Shown one piece after another: positions 42,752-50,672 of a stretch of 64,000 nucleotides of DNA. The notes under the pieces were generated by a model. That model saw only the letters and a list, made by a program, of their open reading frames with translations. It did no database searches and was not told the origin of the DNA. The stretch comes from Thermosporothrix hazakensis. Lineage in GTDB: Bacteria > Chloroflexota > Ktedonobacteria > Ktedonobacterales > Ktedonobacteraceae. The stretch's first letter is position 1. The number at the start of each line of letters is the position of its first letter. The stretch spans positions 1,073,867 to 1,137,866 of the forward strand of contig NZ_QKUF01000001.1 in assembly GCF_003253565.1 (NCBI RefSeq), in the 5' to 3' direction. The position numbers were made by a program, and so were the translations under genes.

Positions 42752-44419
42752 ATGCAGCAGCATGTGAGCAAAAGCGCCAGGGAATGGCAGGAAACAACCT
42801 ACCGGAAGGCGCGTGAGAAGGTAGAAGAGCGCAAGGTCCAATTTACCACCAGTTCAGATATTCCAGTCCAGCCACTGTATACACAGGAGGATCTGGCCCA
42901 GTTTCAGCCTCAGGAGCAACTGGGATATCCCGGCGAGTTCCCGTTTACCCGGGGCGTACAGCCGAGCATGTACCGCTCACGCTTCTGGACCATGCGCCAG
43001 TATGCCGGTTTTGGCACCGCCGAGGAATCAAATAAACGCTACCATTATCTGCTCTCACAGGGCACCACGGGCCTCTCGGTTGCCTTTGATCTTCCTACCC
43101 AGATCGGGTATGACGCAGATCATCCCCTGGCCGCCGGAGAAGTCGGCAAGGTCGGCGTCTCTATTTCCAGCCTGGAAGACATGGAAACGCTGCTTCATGG
43201 CCTCCCGCTGGAGCGGATCAGCACGTCAATGACGATCAATGCCACGGCCTCTATTCTGCTAGCGCTCTATATCGCGGTCGCCAAAAAGCAGGGGGCCGAT
43301 GTCCGCAAACTTTCAGGCACCATTCAAAACGATATCCTGAAGGAGTATGTCGCCAGAGGCACCTACATCTACCCGCCAGAGCACTCAATGCGCCTCATCA
43401 CCGACATCTTCAAATATTGCGCCGAACATGTGCCGCGTTGGAACACGATCAGCATCAGCGGCTATCACATCCGCGAGGCGGGAGCGACGGCAGCACAGGA
43501 AATCGCCTTTACCCTCTCGAATGCCATTGCCTATGTACAGGCGGCCATTGATGCAGGGCTGAACGTGGATAGATTTGCCGGGCAGCTCTCGTTCTTCTTC
43601 AACTGCCATAACAACTTCTTTGAAGAGATCTGTAAGTTCCGGGCAGCCCGCCGCATGTGGGCACACATCATGCGCGAGCGCTTCCACGCCCAGGAGAAAC
43701 GCTCGATGATGCTCCGCTTCCACACGCAGACGGCCGGCTCAACCCTGACGGCACAGCAGCCTGATAACAACATCATTCGTACCGCCTATCAGGCGATGGC
43801 CGCCGTCCTGGGAGGCACGCAATCACTGCATACCAACTCCAAAGACGAGGCACTTTCTCTCCCGACCGAAGAATCTGCTCGTATTGCCCTGCGCACACAG
43901 CAGATTCTGGCCTACGAAACTGGCGTCGCCGACACCGTTGATCCCCTCGCAGGCTCGTACTTTATCGAAACCCTGACCAATCAGCTTGAAGAGGCTGCCT
44001 GGCAGTATATCCACAAGATAGATGAGCTCGGGGGAAGCGTTCGTGCCATCGAAAAGGGCTACCTCCAATCTGAGATAGAACAGGCAGCCTATGACTATCA
44101 GCTCTCTTTAGAGCGAGGAACTGCTACTGTTGTGGGCGTCAATCGTTTTACCATAGAGAATGAGGTACAACCGGAAATTCAGCGGGTTGATCCTGAGGTA
44201 GGCAAGCGTCAGGCTGCCAAACTTGCGGCATTGCGCCAGCGGCGCGATAACGAGCAGGTACAAAACAGGCTCCAGGCTCTTCAGGACGCAGCACGAGGCA
44301 GCAAGAACCTGATGCCGTTTATCATTGAGGCAGTTGAAGCCTACGCCACTCTGGGAGAGATCAGCGATGCGCTGCGACATGTCTTCGGAGAACAAAGAGA
44401 GTTCGCCGCTGAACTGTAA
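42752..44419 (+). CDS. Methylmalonyl-CoA mutase large (catalytic) subunit
   Basis: A 555-residue cobalamin-dependent mutase catalytic domain interconverting succinyl-CoA and (R)-methylmalonyl-CoA. Family words include [53 protein letters not shown] and [15 protein letters not shown]. The C-terminal B12-binding domain (DxHxxG) is absent, so a separate small subunit is needed, as in archaeal and some actinobacterial and Chloroflexota enzymes. AAAGGAGG nine bases before the ATG fixes the start at 42752, not at the open frame's beginning (42572). Together with the biotin carrier protein it points to propionate/methylmalonyl-CoA metabolism. Confidence 0.94.
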   Translation: MQQHVSKSAREWQETTYRKAREKVEERKVQFTTSSDIPVQPLYTQEDLAQFQPQEQLGYPGEFPFTRGVQPSMYRSRFWTMRQYAGFGTAEESNKRYHYLLSQGTTGLSVAFDLPTQIGYDADHPLAAGEVGKVGVSISSLEDMETLLHGLPLERISTSMTINATASILLALYIAVAKKQGADVRKLSGTIQNDILKEYVARGTYIYPPEHSMRLITDIFKYCAEHVPRWNTISISGYHIREAGATAAQEIAFTLSNAIAYVQAAIDAGLNVDRFAGQLSFFFNCHNNFFEEICKFRAARRMWAHIMRERFHAQEKRSMMLRFHTQTAGSTLTAQQPDNNIIRTAYQAMAAVLGGTQSLHTNSKDEALSLPTEESARIALRTQQILAYETGVADTVDPLAGSYFIETLTNQLEEAAWQYIHKIDELGGSVRAIEKGYLQSEIEQAAYDYQLSLERGTATVVGVNRFTIENEVQPEIQRVDPEVGKRQAAKLAALRQRRDNEQVQNRLQALQDAARGSKNLMPFIIEAVEAYATLGEISDALRHVFGEQREFAAEL

Positions 44420-44454
44420 GGATCTGTTCATAAGTACAGTTGATGATTTAGACT

Positions 44455-45342
44455 ATGACGCAACAAATACTGAGAAACCAGGAACACACAAGCGAACAGA
44501 AAACACGGGGCGACCGCAGAGGTCGCCCATCCGCTCCTATCGGAGTTTTTGATTCCGGGGCGGGTGGCCTGACCATTCTGGCCGATCTACGAAAGCAACT
44601 ACCCCATGAGCACTTTGTCTTTTTTGGGGATACGCTCAACAATCCATATGGCCCTCGCACCGATGCAGAAGTACGAGAGCTGGCTCAACTTGCCACCCGC
44701 TTTCTGCTGGAGCAGGATGTCAAAATGATTGTGGTCGCGTGCAATACGGCCTCACAGGCAGCCCTGGAAACACTTCGGATGGCATTTCCACAGCTTCCTT
44801 TTGTCGGTGTAGTGCCAGCCGTCAAGCCAGCCGCACGCCTTTCCCAGAAGCGACGCATCGGTGTTGTGGCAACCAATGGTTCTGTAAAGGCTGCATACCT
44901 TCAAAACCTGATTGCTACTCATGCAGCAGGGGTTGAAGTAGCCGTCGCCGCCTGCCCCGAACTGGTGACGCTGGTTGAACAGGGAAGAATCGAGGGTCCC
45001 GAGGTTGATGTTATCCTGCGGCAATCACTGCGCCCGGTGCTGGAAAAAGATATCGATGTTCTGGTCCTCGGCTGCACCCATTTTCCAGCTTTGCGACTTG
45101 CGATTGAAAAAATCGTCGGCGAGAACGTTCAAGTAATTGATAGCGGAAGTGCAATTGCCCGCCGTACACAATGGGTATTGGAAACGGAAGAGCTGCTCCG
45201 GCCTGCTGAACAGGAGGAAAGAGGAACGGTCCAGCTATGGAGTAGTGGGGACGCCACAGCATTTCAACGGACAGCCAGCGTGATTCTGGGCTATCCAGTC
45301 ACTGTCACACAAGCGAAAAACTATCCACAGGTTTCAGGATAA
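44455..45342 (+). CDS. murI: Glutamate racemase
   Basis: A 295-residue enzyme making D-glutamate for peptidoglycan. It carries PIGVFDSGAGGLTIL with the first active-site region, FGDTLNNPYGPR, and the two catalytic cysteines in VVACNTAS and LVLGCTHFP. The first 20 residues before the conserved core are polar and unusual. There is no clear ribosome site before the ATG, and it follows the mutase gene by 35 bp, suggesting cotranscription by position rather than related function. Confidence 0.95.
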   Translation: MTQQILRNQEHTSEQKTRGDRRGRPSAPIGVFDSGAGGLTILADLRKQLPHEHFVFFGDTLNNPYGPRTDAEVRELAQLATRFLLEQDVKMIVVACNTASQAALETLRMAFPQLPFVGVVPAVKPAARLSQKRRIGVVATNGSVKAAYLQNLIATHAAGVEVAVAACPELVTLVEQGRIEGPEVDVILRQSLRPVLEKDIDVLVLGCTHFPALRLAIEKIVGENVQVIDSGSAIARRTQWVLETEELLRPAEQEERGTVQLWSSGDATAFQRTASVILGYPVTVTQAKNYPQVSG

Positions 45343-45402
45343 AGCACCTGAGAGCACCATTCTCGCTTCAATAACACGCGAGAGAAAGAACGAAGGAGGC
45401 GC

Positions 45403-46041
45403 ATGAGAGAACAACCACTTACTCTCGATAAGAATACACCACTTGCGACGTCACAATTACCTCATATTCGCATTGCCCGCTATCTTTCAGCTATTCTATC
45501 ACCGATAGTGATTTCTATTCCGGCAGTCTTTCTGGTGGCGCTTTCACAGGCCGCGAATCAGTACACCGCGCTTGGCTATACCGCGTTAACGCTCTTCTTC
45601 CTGAGCGTTGGCCCGATGATCTATATCGCGATCGGCGTCAAAATGGGCAAGCTCAGCGATCTGGACGTCAGCAAGCGCTCACAGCGGACCGGTCCTTTTC
45701 TCTTCGGTCTCAGTTCAGCGTTGCTCGGTCTGATCGCGCTGGCCCTGACCCGAGCGCCACGAGCCCTGCAATCCGTATTGCTCGCCACTATTATTATTGG
45801 AGTCATTCTTCTGATTATTACTGTGTGGTGGAAAATCAGTATGCACGCGGCCTCGCTCTCAGGGGCGCTCACTATATTAACAATCATCTATGGAGCGATC
45901 TGTTTACCGGCCTATGTTCTGCTCCTGCTGGTCTGCTGGTCACGGGTTATCCTTCGGCGTCACACCACCGGTCAGGTCATCGCAGGCTCCATTGCCGGTG
46001 TTCTACTTCCGTGGCTCTTGCTGACATGTATAGGCTTCTAA
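45403..46041 (+). CDS. PAP2-like membrane protein, degenerate
   Basis: A 212-residue protein with about six membrane helices. Its motifs recall type 2 phosphatidic acid phosphatases: DVSKRSQRTGP (KxxxxxxRP-like), KISMHAASLSG (in place of PSGH) and WSRVILRRHTTGQVIAGS (SRx5Hxx(S/T)x2G-like). Several positions deviate, so activity on a lipid phosphate is uncertain; it may be a prenyl or lipid enzyme of a side branch. GAAGGAGG precedes the ATG. It ends before two terminators shared with the nuoH end. Confidence 0.7.
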   Translation: MREQPLTLDKNTPLATSQLPHIRIARYLSAILSPIVISIPAVFLVALSQAANQYTALGYTALTLFFLSVGPMIYIAIGVKMGKLSDLDVSKRSQRTGPFLFGLSSALLGLIALALTRAPRALQSVLLATIIIGVILLIITVWWKISMHAASLSGALTILTIIYGAICLPAYVLLLLVCWSRVILRRHTTGQVIAGSIAGVLLPWLLLTCIGF

Positions 46042-46109
46042 GCTATTCAAAAATGGTGATCTAAAAAAAGAAGAAAGGGTTATCTCTCCTATCAACAAAA
46101 ACAGGCACT

Positions 46110-46137
46110 GAGCCGGGCATTGCTCCGGCTCTTTTTT
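46110..46137 (+). terminator. Intrinsic terminator after PAP2-like gene
   Basis: A 7-bp stem GAGCCGG/CCGGCTC with an eight-base loop and six T residues. Confidence 0.9.
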
Positions 46138-46142
46138 CGGGC

Positions 46143-46184
46143 AAAAAGAAAAGAGACTACATGCAAAATCTGTAGCCTCTTTTC
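46143..46184 (-). terminator. Intrinsic terminator after nuoH
   Basis: On the minus strand GAAAAGAGGCTACA pairs with TGTAGTCTCTTTTC (14 bp, one wobble) and is followed by TTTTT. It closes the nuo gene set at nuoH. Confidence 0.88.
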
Positions 46185-46198
46185 GCTTCTTCTTTTGC

Positions 46199-47611
46199 TT
46201 AGTGCGAGCCACCACCTGCGACTGAACTGCCCGCTGGGAGCTCAGAGACGCGAGACGGAACCCCGTCACGCAACTGAAGCGCAGGGACAGAGGACGCTCG
46301 ACGCTGTGCCCGGATCGCGGGAGCCTGAGCGCGACGCGTGGTCGCCACAGTTGCACGACGCACAATCCAGATGAACAGGCCGATCGAAAGCCAGTTGATG
46401 ACACCAAGCACGATCAAGTAGATCAGGTTGGAGAGACCAAGCGCGTTACAGATCAGGTAGATGCCACCGCTCAGCACAATGTTACAGAGTGTAACAGGCA
46501 TCAGGATCAGCCATGCGAACTGCATGAGCTGGTCAGCACGCAAGCGTGGCAGAGTTGTGCGAACCCAGATGAAGACCGTACACAGCAGGTAGATCTTCAG
46601 CACAAAGTACGCCAACGCCAGGATGTTTCCAAGCAGTCCCCACCAGATATTGCCGAGGCCGGTCAAGAAACCAACGCCAGGGCCAGAGAAACCACCCAGG
46701 AAGAGATAGCTTGCGATCGCGGACACGATCGTCATGTTACCGTACTCACCCAGATAGAAGAGAGCCCAGCGCATACCACTGTACTCGGTCACATAACCAG
46801 CCACAAGCTCGGACTCCGCTTCTGGCAGGTCGAACGGCGAGCGGTTGGTCTCAGCCAGACCACAGATATAGTAGATCATCAGCATCAGCGGCTGCACCAG
46901 GAAGAACCAGCTCCAGGGAGTGAAGCCCTGGAAGAGGAAGTCCAGCACGCCATTGCCAGTCTTTGTCCAGGTATCCTGGTACTGCTGGATATCCCAGAGG
47001 GACACCGTACCGATACCATCCTTCGCCAGGACGCTTGTCAGCATCACCACGCTTACCAGCGAGAGCACCAGCGGCAGCTCATAGGAAATCATCTGAGCCG
47101 CGGAACGCAGACCACCAATCAATGAATACTTGTTATTCGAGCTCCAACCGGCCATAATCACGCCAACAACGTCAATGGAGCTCATTGCTACATAAAAGAC
47201 AATACCGGTTGCCAGAGCCGTAAACGGCAGGCGAATATACGGGGAGAACGGGATCACCGCCCAGGATGCCATCACCGGAGCCAGGAAGACAGAAGGCGCA
47301 AGCAGGAACATCAGCTTGTCGCTCTTGACCACATGAATGTCTTCCTTCAGCAACAGCTTACCAACGTCAGCGACCGTCTGCAACAAGCCCCACGGCCCGG
47401 TATGAATAGGACCCAGACGGTCCTGCATCCAGCCCATCACCTTACGTTCGAGCAGGATCAGGATAACCGCACTGGTCATGATAAAGCCAAAGATCGAGAG
47501 GAAGGCAACCACATATTGAAGGGTCTCCCAGGAAAGGAGTCCGCTTACAAACTGAGTCCACCAGGTCCAAAGATCGCTCGATCCGGCCTCAGCCATCACA
47601 ACGCTAAACAT
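46199..47611 (-). CDS. nuoH: NADH-quinone oxidoreductase subunit H
   Basis: A 470-residue membrane subunit of complex I that forms part of the quinone chamber. About eight to nine helices are visible. Key words are LLERKVMGWMQDRLGP, GLLQTVADVGKLLLKED, ETNRSPFDLPEAESELVAGYVTEYSG split between loops, and LPRLRADQLM. The last 55 residues, rich in Arg/Ala, are an extension beyond the usual length. GGAG lies upstream of the ATG. It is the last gene of the set; a terminator follows, so nuoI-N are not cotranscribed here. Confidence 0.95.
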   Translation of the reverse strand: MFSVVMAEAGSSDLWTWWTQFVSGLLSWETLQYVVAFLSIFGFIMTSAVILILLERKVMGWMQDRLGPIHTGPWGLLQTVADVGKLLLKEDIHVVKSDKLMFLLAPSVFLAPVMASWAVIPFSPYIRLPFTALATGIVFYVAMSSIDVVGVIMAGWSSNNKYSLIGGLRSAAQMISYELPLVLSLVSVVMLTSVLAKDGIGTVSLWDIQQYQDTWTKTGNGVLDFLFQGFTPWSWFFLVQPLMLMIYYICGLAETNRSPFDLPEAESELVAGYVTEYSGMRWALFYLGEYGNMTIVSAIASYLFLGGFSGPGVGFLTGLGNIWWGLLGNILALAYFVLKIYLLCTVFIWVRTTLPRLRADQLMQFAWLILMPVTLCNIVLSGGIYLICNALGLSNLIYLIVLGVINWLSIGLFIWIVRRATVATTRRAQAPAIRAQRRASSVPALQLRDGVPSRVSELPAGSSVAGGGSH

Positions 47612-47698
47612 CTTGAATTACTCCAAAACAGCACACATAGAAACAGGCAAGGGGAGCCACCCTGACCTGTTTCAACTCGTACCGTCAAAAACCTCGTG

Positions 47699-48847
47699 TT
47701 ATCTATCAACTTCACCAAGCACGATGTCCAGGCTACCCAGAATCGCAATGGTATCGCTCATCTTATGACCACGCAGCAGCTCCGGGAGGATCTGCAAGTT
47801 GATGAAGGAAGGTCCGCGCAGTTTCGCTCTCCACGGATATTCACTGCCATCGCTGATAAAGTACACACCAAGCTCACCCTTACTGCTCTCAACAGCGAAA
47901 TAGGTTTCGCCGCGTGGTGGGCGCAGGGCAATCGGAGTGCGTGTCGAGATCGGACCGCCGGGCATCTTATCGATAGCCTCACGGCACAGGCGAATGCTCT
48001 CAAAGATTTCATTGAGGCGGACATAATAGCGAGCAAAACAGTCGCCTTCCTGACGGACCTGAGGATTCACCGGGATCTCACGATAGGCCATATACGGGCG
48101 GTTCACACGCAGGTCCCAGTTCACGCCACTGGCGCGCAGCATCGGGCCAGTCAGACCATAAGCCATCGCCTGCTGTGGATCGATATAGCCGACCCCTTGA
48201 GTACGAGCCATAAAGATCTCGTTCCCGGTCAGCAGAGTATCCAGTTCTTTGGTGTTCTTCTCCAGCTCATCCAGGAACTTTTCGCACTGCGTAAGCCAAC
48301 CACTGGGGGTATCATGGAGCACCCCCCCCACACGCATATAGTTCACATTGAAGCGACTGCCGCCGAGGGCCTCAAACAGGTCCAGAATGCCCTCACGGTC
48401 GCGGAAGGTCCACAGGATCGGGGTAAAAGCGCCGAGGTCCATGCCGTAGGTTCCCAGAGCCACCAGATGGCTTGCGATACGCTGAAGCTCATTGGTAATC
48501 AAGCGAATGTACTGAGCTCGACGCGGGGGCTCGATGCCCATTAACTGCTCAACAGCGCCAACATATGCCGTTTCATTGAGCATCGGAGAAAGATAGTCGG
48601 AGTTATCCATATAACGGATACCGGCCATTACCGTGCGGTTCTCTAGAATTTTCTCAATGCCGCGATGCAAATAGCCGATCACTGGAGTACAGTCAAGGAC
48701 TGTTTCGCCCTCAAGCTTCAGCATCAAGCGCAACACGCCGTGAGTGCTAGGGTGCTGAGGACCCATGTTCAACAGCATTTCCTGTGACTTCGACTCCTCG
48801 ATAACTCCCCCTTCAGGATGTATTTTCATCTCTTGGTCTGTAGCCAT
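47699..48847 (-). CDS. nuoD: NADH-quinone oxidoreductase subunit D
   Basis: A 382-residue 49-kDa-type subunit of complex I at the quinone site. It shows MGPQHPSTHGVLRLML, GYLHRGIEKILE, LNETAYVGAVEQLMGIE, and the C-terminal end with RGHKMSDTIAILGSLDIVLGEVDR cut across the last strand. The start at 48847 is chosen since AGGA precedes this ATG by five bases; a TTG frame starts four codons earlier. It lies between the small membrane gene and nuoH. Confidence 0.95.
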   Translation of the reverse strand: MATDQEMKIHPEGGVIEESKSQEMLLNMGPQHPSTHGVLRLMLKLEGETVLDCTPVIGYLHRGIEKILENRTVMAGIRYMDNSDYLSPMLNETAYVGAVEQLMGIEPPRRAQYIRLITNELQRIASHLVALGTYGMDLGAFTPILWTFRDREGILDLFEALGGSRFNVNYMRVGGVLHDTPSGWLTQCEKFLDELEKNTKELDTLLTGNEIFMARTQGVGYIDPQQAMAYGLTGPMLRASGVNWDLRVNRPYMAYREIPVNPQVRQEGDCFARYYVRLNEIFESIRLCREAIDKMPGGPISTRTPIALRPPRGETYFAVESSKGELGVYFISDGSEYPWRAKLRGPSFINLQILPELLRGHKMSDTIAILGSLDIVLGEVDR

Positions 48848-48944
48848 GAGTATCCTCAATCAGAAAATTTCAAATCTTCCACCCCGCGCAACGACTACAC
48901 AAGAGCCGTCAGGCGGAACAGGAAACACAGAGTATCATGCAACT

Positions 48945-49265
48945 TTATCTACGATGTATTCTTCGCGGCAGCCTTCGCACACGGGACCAGACAAGGAACA
49001 GCCAGATAAACCCCGTGAGCACAGCAATGCCACCAATCACAGCGCGGTTCGGGTCCGTTGAGAACAGGGCATAATAGAAGCCACCACAAAAACAGACAAG
49101 CGCGGTAAGAGCAGGAATAAGGACCGTTCTTCTCTGCTGGGTCGGACCGCCGGTTCCACCGCTGTTCCCTCCGTTATCTCTACGATGACGAGCCTGTTCA
49201 CTCTTGGGTGTGCCTGTTCCCTTTTTGCTCTGTCCAGTATTCCGACGCGCCCTTGCTCTCGGCAT
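48945..49265 (-). CDS. Small membrane protein inside the nuo gene set
   Basis: A 106-residue protein with a basic, Gly/Thr/Gln-rich first half (about 1-45) and two membrane helices in the second half (about 48-68 and 73-95), ending in a basic tail RRLPRRIHRR. It lies between nuoC and nuoD, in the space where no standard subunit is expected. It is not NuoB: no Cys cluster for cluster N2 is present. The ribosome site is weak. Function unknown. Confidence 0.55.
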   Translation of the reverse strand: MPRARARRNTGQSKKGTGTPKSEQARHRRDNGGNSGGTGGPTQQRRTVLIPALTALVCFCGGFYYALFSTDPNRAVIGGIAVLTGFIWLFLVWSRVRRLPRRIHRR

Positions 49266-49433
49266 AGCACACACTCACATTTCAGTCAGGTAGAGGCTCA
49301 AACGCTCACTCCTCCCGGGCAATTCGGCTCACAGGAGAGAGCAAACGACCAGACAACAAACAGAGATCGCTTCCAGTCAGGAGGGAACGCCAGTTCCCGC
49401 ATTGCATAACTGAACCAGAAGAAACGGGCCTTG

Positions 49434-50135
49434 CTACTTCTCTGGCGCGCCCTGGGGGGTATCTTCCGGCCCATGAGCAGAATGACCAAACGTCGGTGTC
49501 CCGGGGTGCAAGCGCTCCTGCATGCCCTGACCGAGCTTCTTCTGCACAACGCGCTCCAGACGCTGCTGCTGGAATTGACCGGATACAGCCATATTCGGAT
49601 CAACCTGTGTTGTCGCCCGTGGCTTGACCGTCAGAGGGACCTGATGGAAATCCTTACGCAGCGGGTAGCCCTCAAAATCATCATCAAGAAGCATACGACG
49701 CAGATCAGGATGCCCGGCAAAGTGGATCCCATACATGTCGTAGGTTTCGCGCTCCAGCCAGTTCGCTGTAGGCCAGACCGAAACGACACTATCAACAACC
49801 GGCTTCTCACGATCAATGCGCACTTTCACCTGAAGCAACTGCCCTCTCACAATGGAGCGAACATGGTAGACCACTTCCATATGATCGAGCATATCGACCC
49901 CTGATACACAGCTCAGCAATTCAAAGCCAAGCTGATCACGCAAGAAACGGCACACGGCGACCAGATGTTCCGCATCAACCTCCAGACCCAGGAAGTCTCC
50001 CTTCATGGTCTGCGGCTGAACCGGCTTCCCAATAATCTGCGCGATCGGCGCCAGATCACGGGCAAGCGCTGCGTTCTGATCTCGATAGCCAGTTGTTGCA
50101 CTGGGTATGTTTGTTGAACGTGGTACTAGATCCAT
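49434..50135 (-). CDS. nuoC: NADH-quinone oxidoreductase subunit C
   Basis: A 233-residue 30-kDa-type subunit. The signature is ERETYDMYGIHFAGHPDLRR followed by MLLDDDFEGYPLRKDF (about 128-163). The C-terminal 50 residues, rich in Gln and Pro, extend past the usual end. AAGGGAG precedes the ATG, which overlaps the nuoA stop region by 10 bp, implying coupled translation. In most genomes nuoB lies between nuoA and nuoC; here it does not. Confidence 0.95.
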   Translation of the reverse strand: MDLVPRSTNIPSATTGYRDQNAALARDLAPIAQIIGKPVQPQTMKGDFLGLEVDAEHLVAVCRFLRDQLGFELLSCVSGVDMLDHMEVVYHVRSIVRGQLLQVKVRIDREKPVVDSVVSVWPTANWLERETYDMYGIHFAGHPDLRRMLLDDDFEGYPLRKDFHQVPLTVKPRATTQVDPNMAVSGQFQQQRLERVVQKKLGQGMQERLHPGTPTFGHSAHGPEDTPQGAPEK

Positions 50136-50491
50136 CGCGTCACTCCCTTACGCCAGGCATAGACCAGGCCAAGCGTGAGCACAATAATAAAGAAAAGAAT
50201 TTCCGCAAAGCCAAAGATACTTAGCTGTTTAAAGATCACCGCCCAGGAAATGATAAAAACAATATCAACGTCAAATGCAACGAAGAGCAAGGCGAAGATA
50301 TAAAAGCCCAGAGGATATTGCACCCAGGCGGAACCGATCGGAGTTTCACCAGACTCGTATGTCTGTAGCTTCTCTTTTGTAGCATTATGGGGTGCAAGCA
50401 GATTAGCAACGGCCATTGCAAGTATCACAAAAACAAAGCCCGCCACTAAGAGAATGCCTGCATATAAATACCCAGGATTAAGGGTTGGCAC
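50126..50491 (-). CDS. nuoA: NADH-quinone oxidoreductase subunit A
   Basis: A 121-residue membrane subunit of complex I with three helices and the conserved loop YESGETPIGSAW followed by YPLGFYIFALLFVAFDVD. The start is a GTG at 50491: GGGAGG lies seven bases upstream, the length then fits NuoA, and a promoter at 50554-50582 would start transcription near 50547, downstream of the longer frame's GTG at 50551. Confidence 0.94.
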   Translation of the reverse strand: MPTLNPGYLYAGILLVAGFVFVILAMAVANLLAPHNATKEKLQTYESGETPIGSAWVQYPLGFYIFALLFVAFDVDIVFIISWAVIFKQLSIFGFAEILFFIIVLTLGLVYAWRKGVTRWI

Positions 50492-50553
50492 GAGCTTTCC
50501 TCCCAATAAAAAGGCCTTTATTATTTCGACAAAGGCTAGAAGATGCTGCACTG

Positions 50554-50582
50554 ATTATAGCACAGGGAGAAAGGAGCGACAA
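50554..50582 (-). promoter_or_regulatory. Promoter of the nuoACDH operon
   Basis: On the minus strand, TTGTCG and TATAAT are separated by 17 bp, and TGC directly before TATAAT makes an extended -10 box. It lies between the terminator at 50631-50660 and nuoA. Confidence 0.78.
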
Positions 50583-50630
50583 TTTATTACGCCCCTTCCC
50601 TTTCTACGAATCATGCGCAAAAAGCGGCAC

Positions 50631-50660
50631 AAAAAAGCGGGCGGGATGCGATCCCGCCCG
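50631..50660 (-). terminator. Intrinsic terminator after the PP2C gene
   Basis: A perfect 10-bp GC-rich stem, CGGGCGGGAT with ATCCCGCCCG, three-base loop and a run of T residues on the minus strand, 13 bp after the stop codon. Confidence 0.95.
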
Positions 50661-50672
50661 AGAGAAAAAGCC

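Noticed and set aside
47696..48544. 282-codon open frame antisense to nuoD
   Set aside because: Lies wholly opposite a clear nuoD with no ribosome site of its own.
46199..50491. nuoB hidden in another frame
   Set aside because: No frame with the NuoB Cys pattern is present, and nuoA and nuoC overlap directly.
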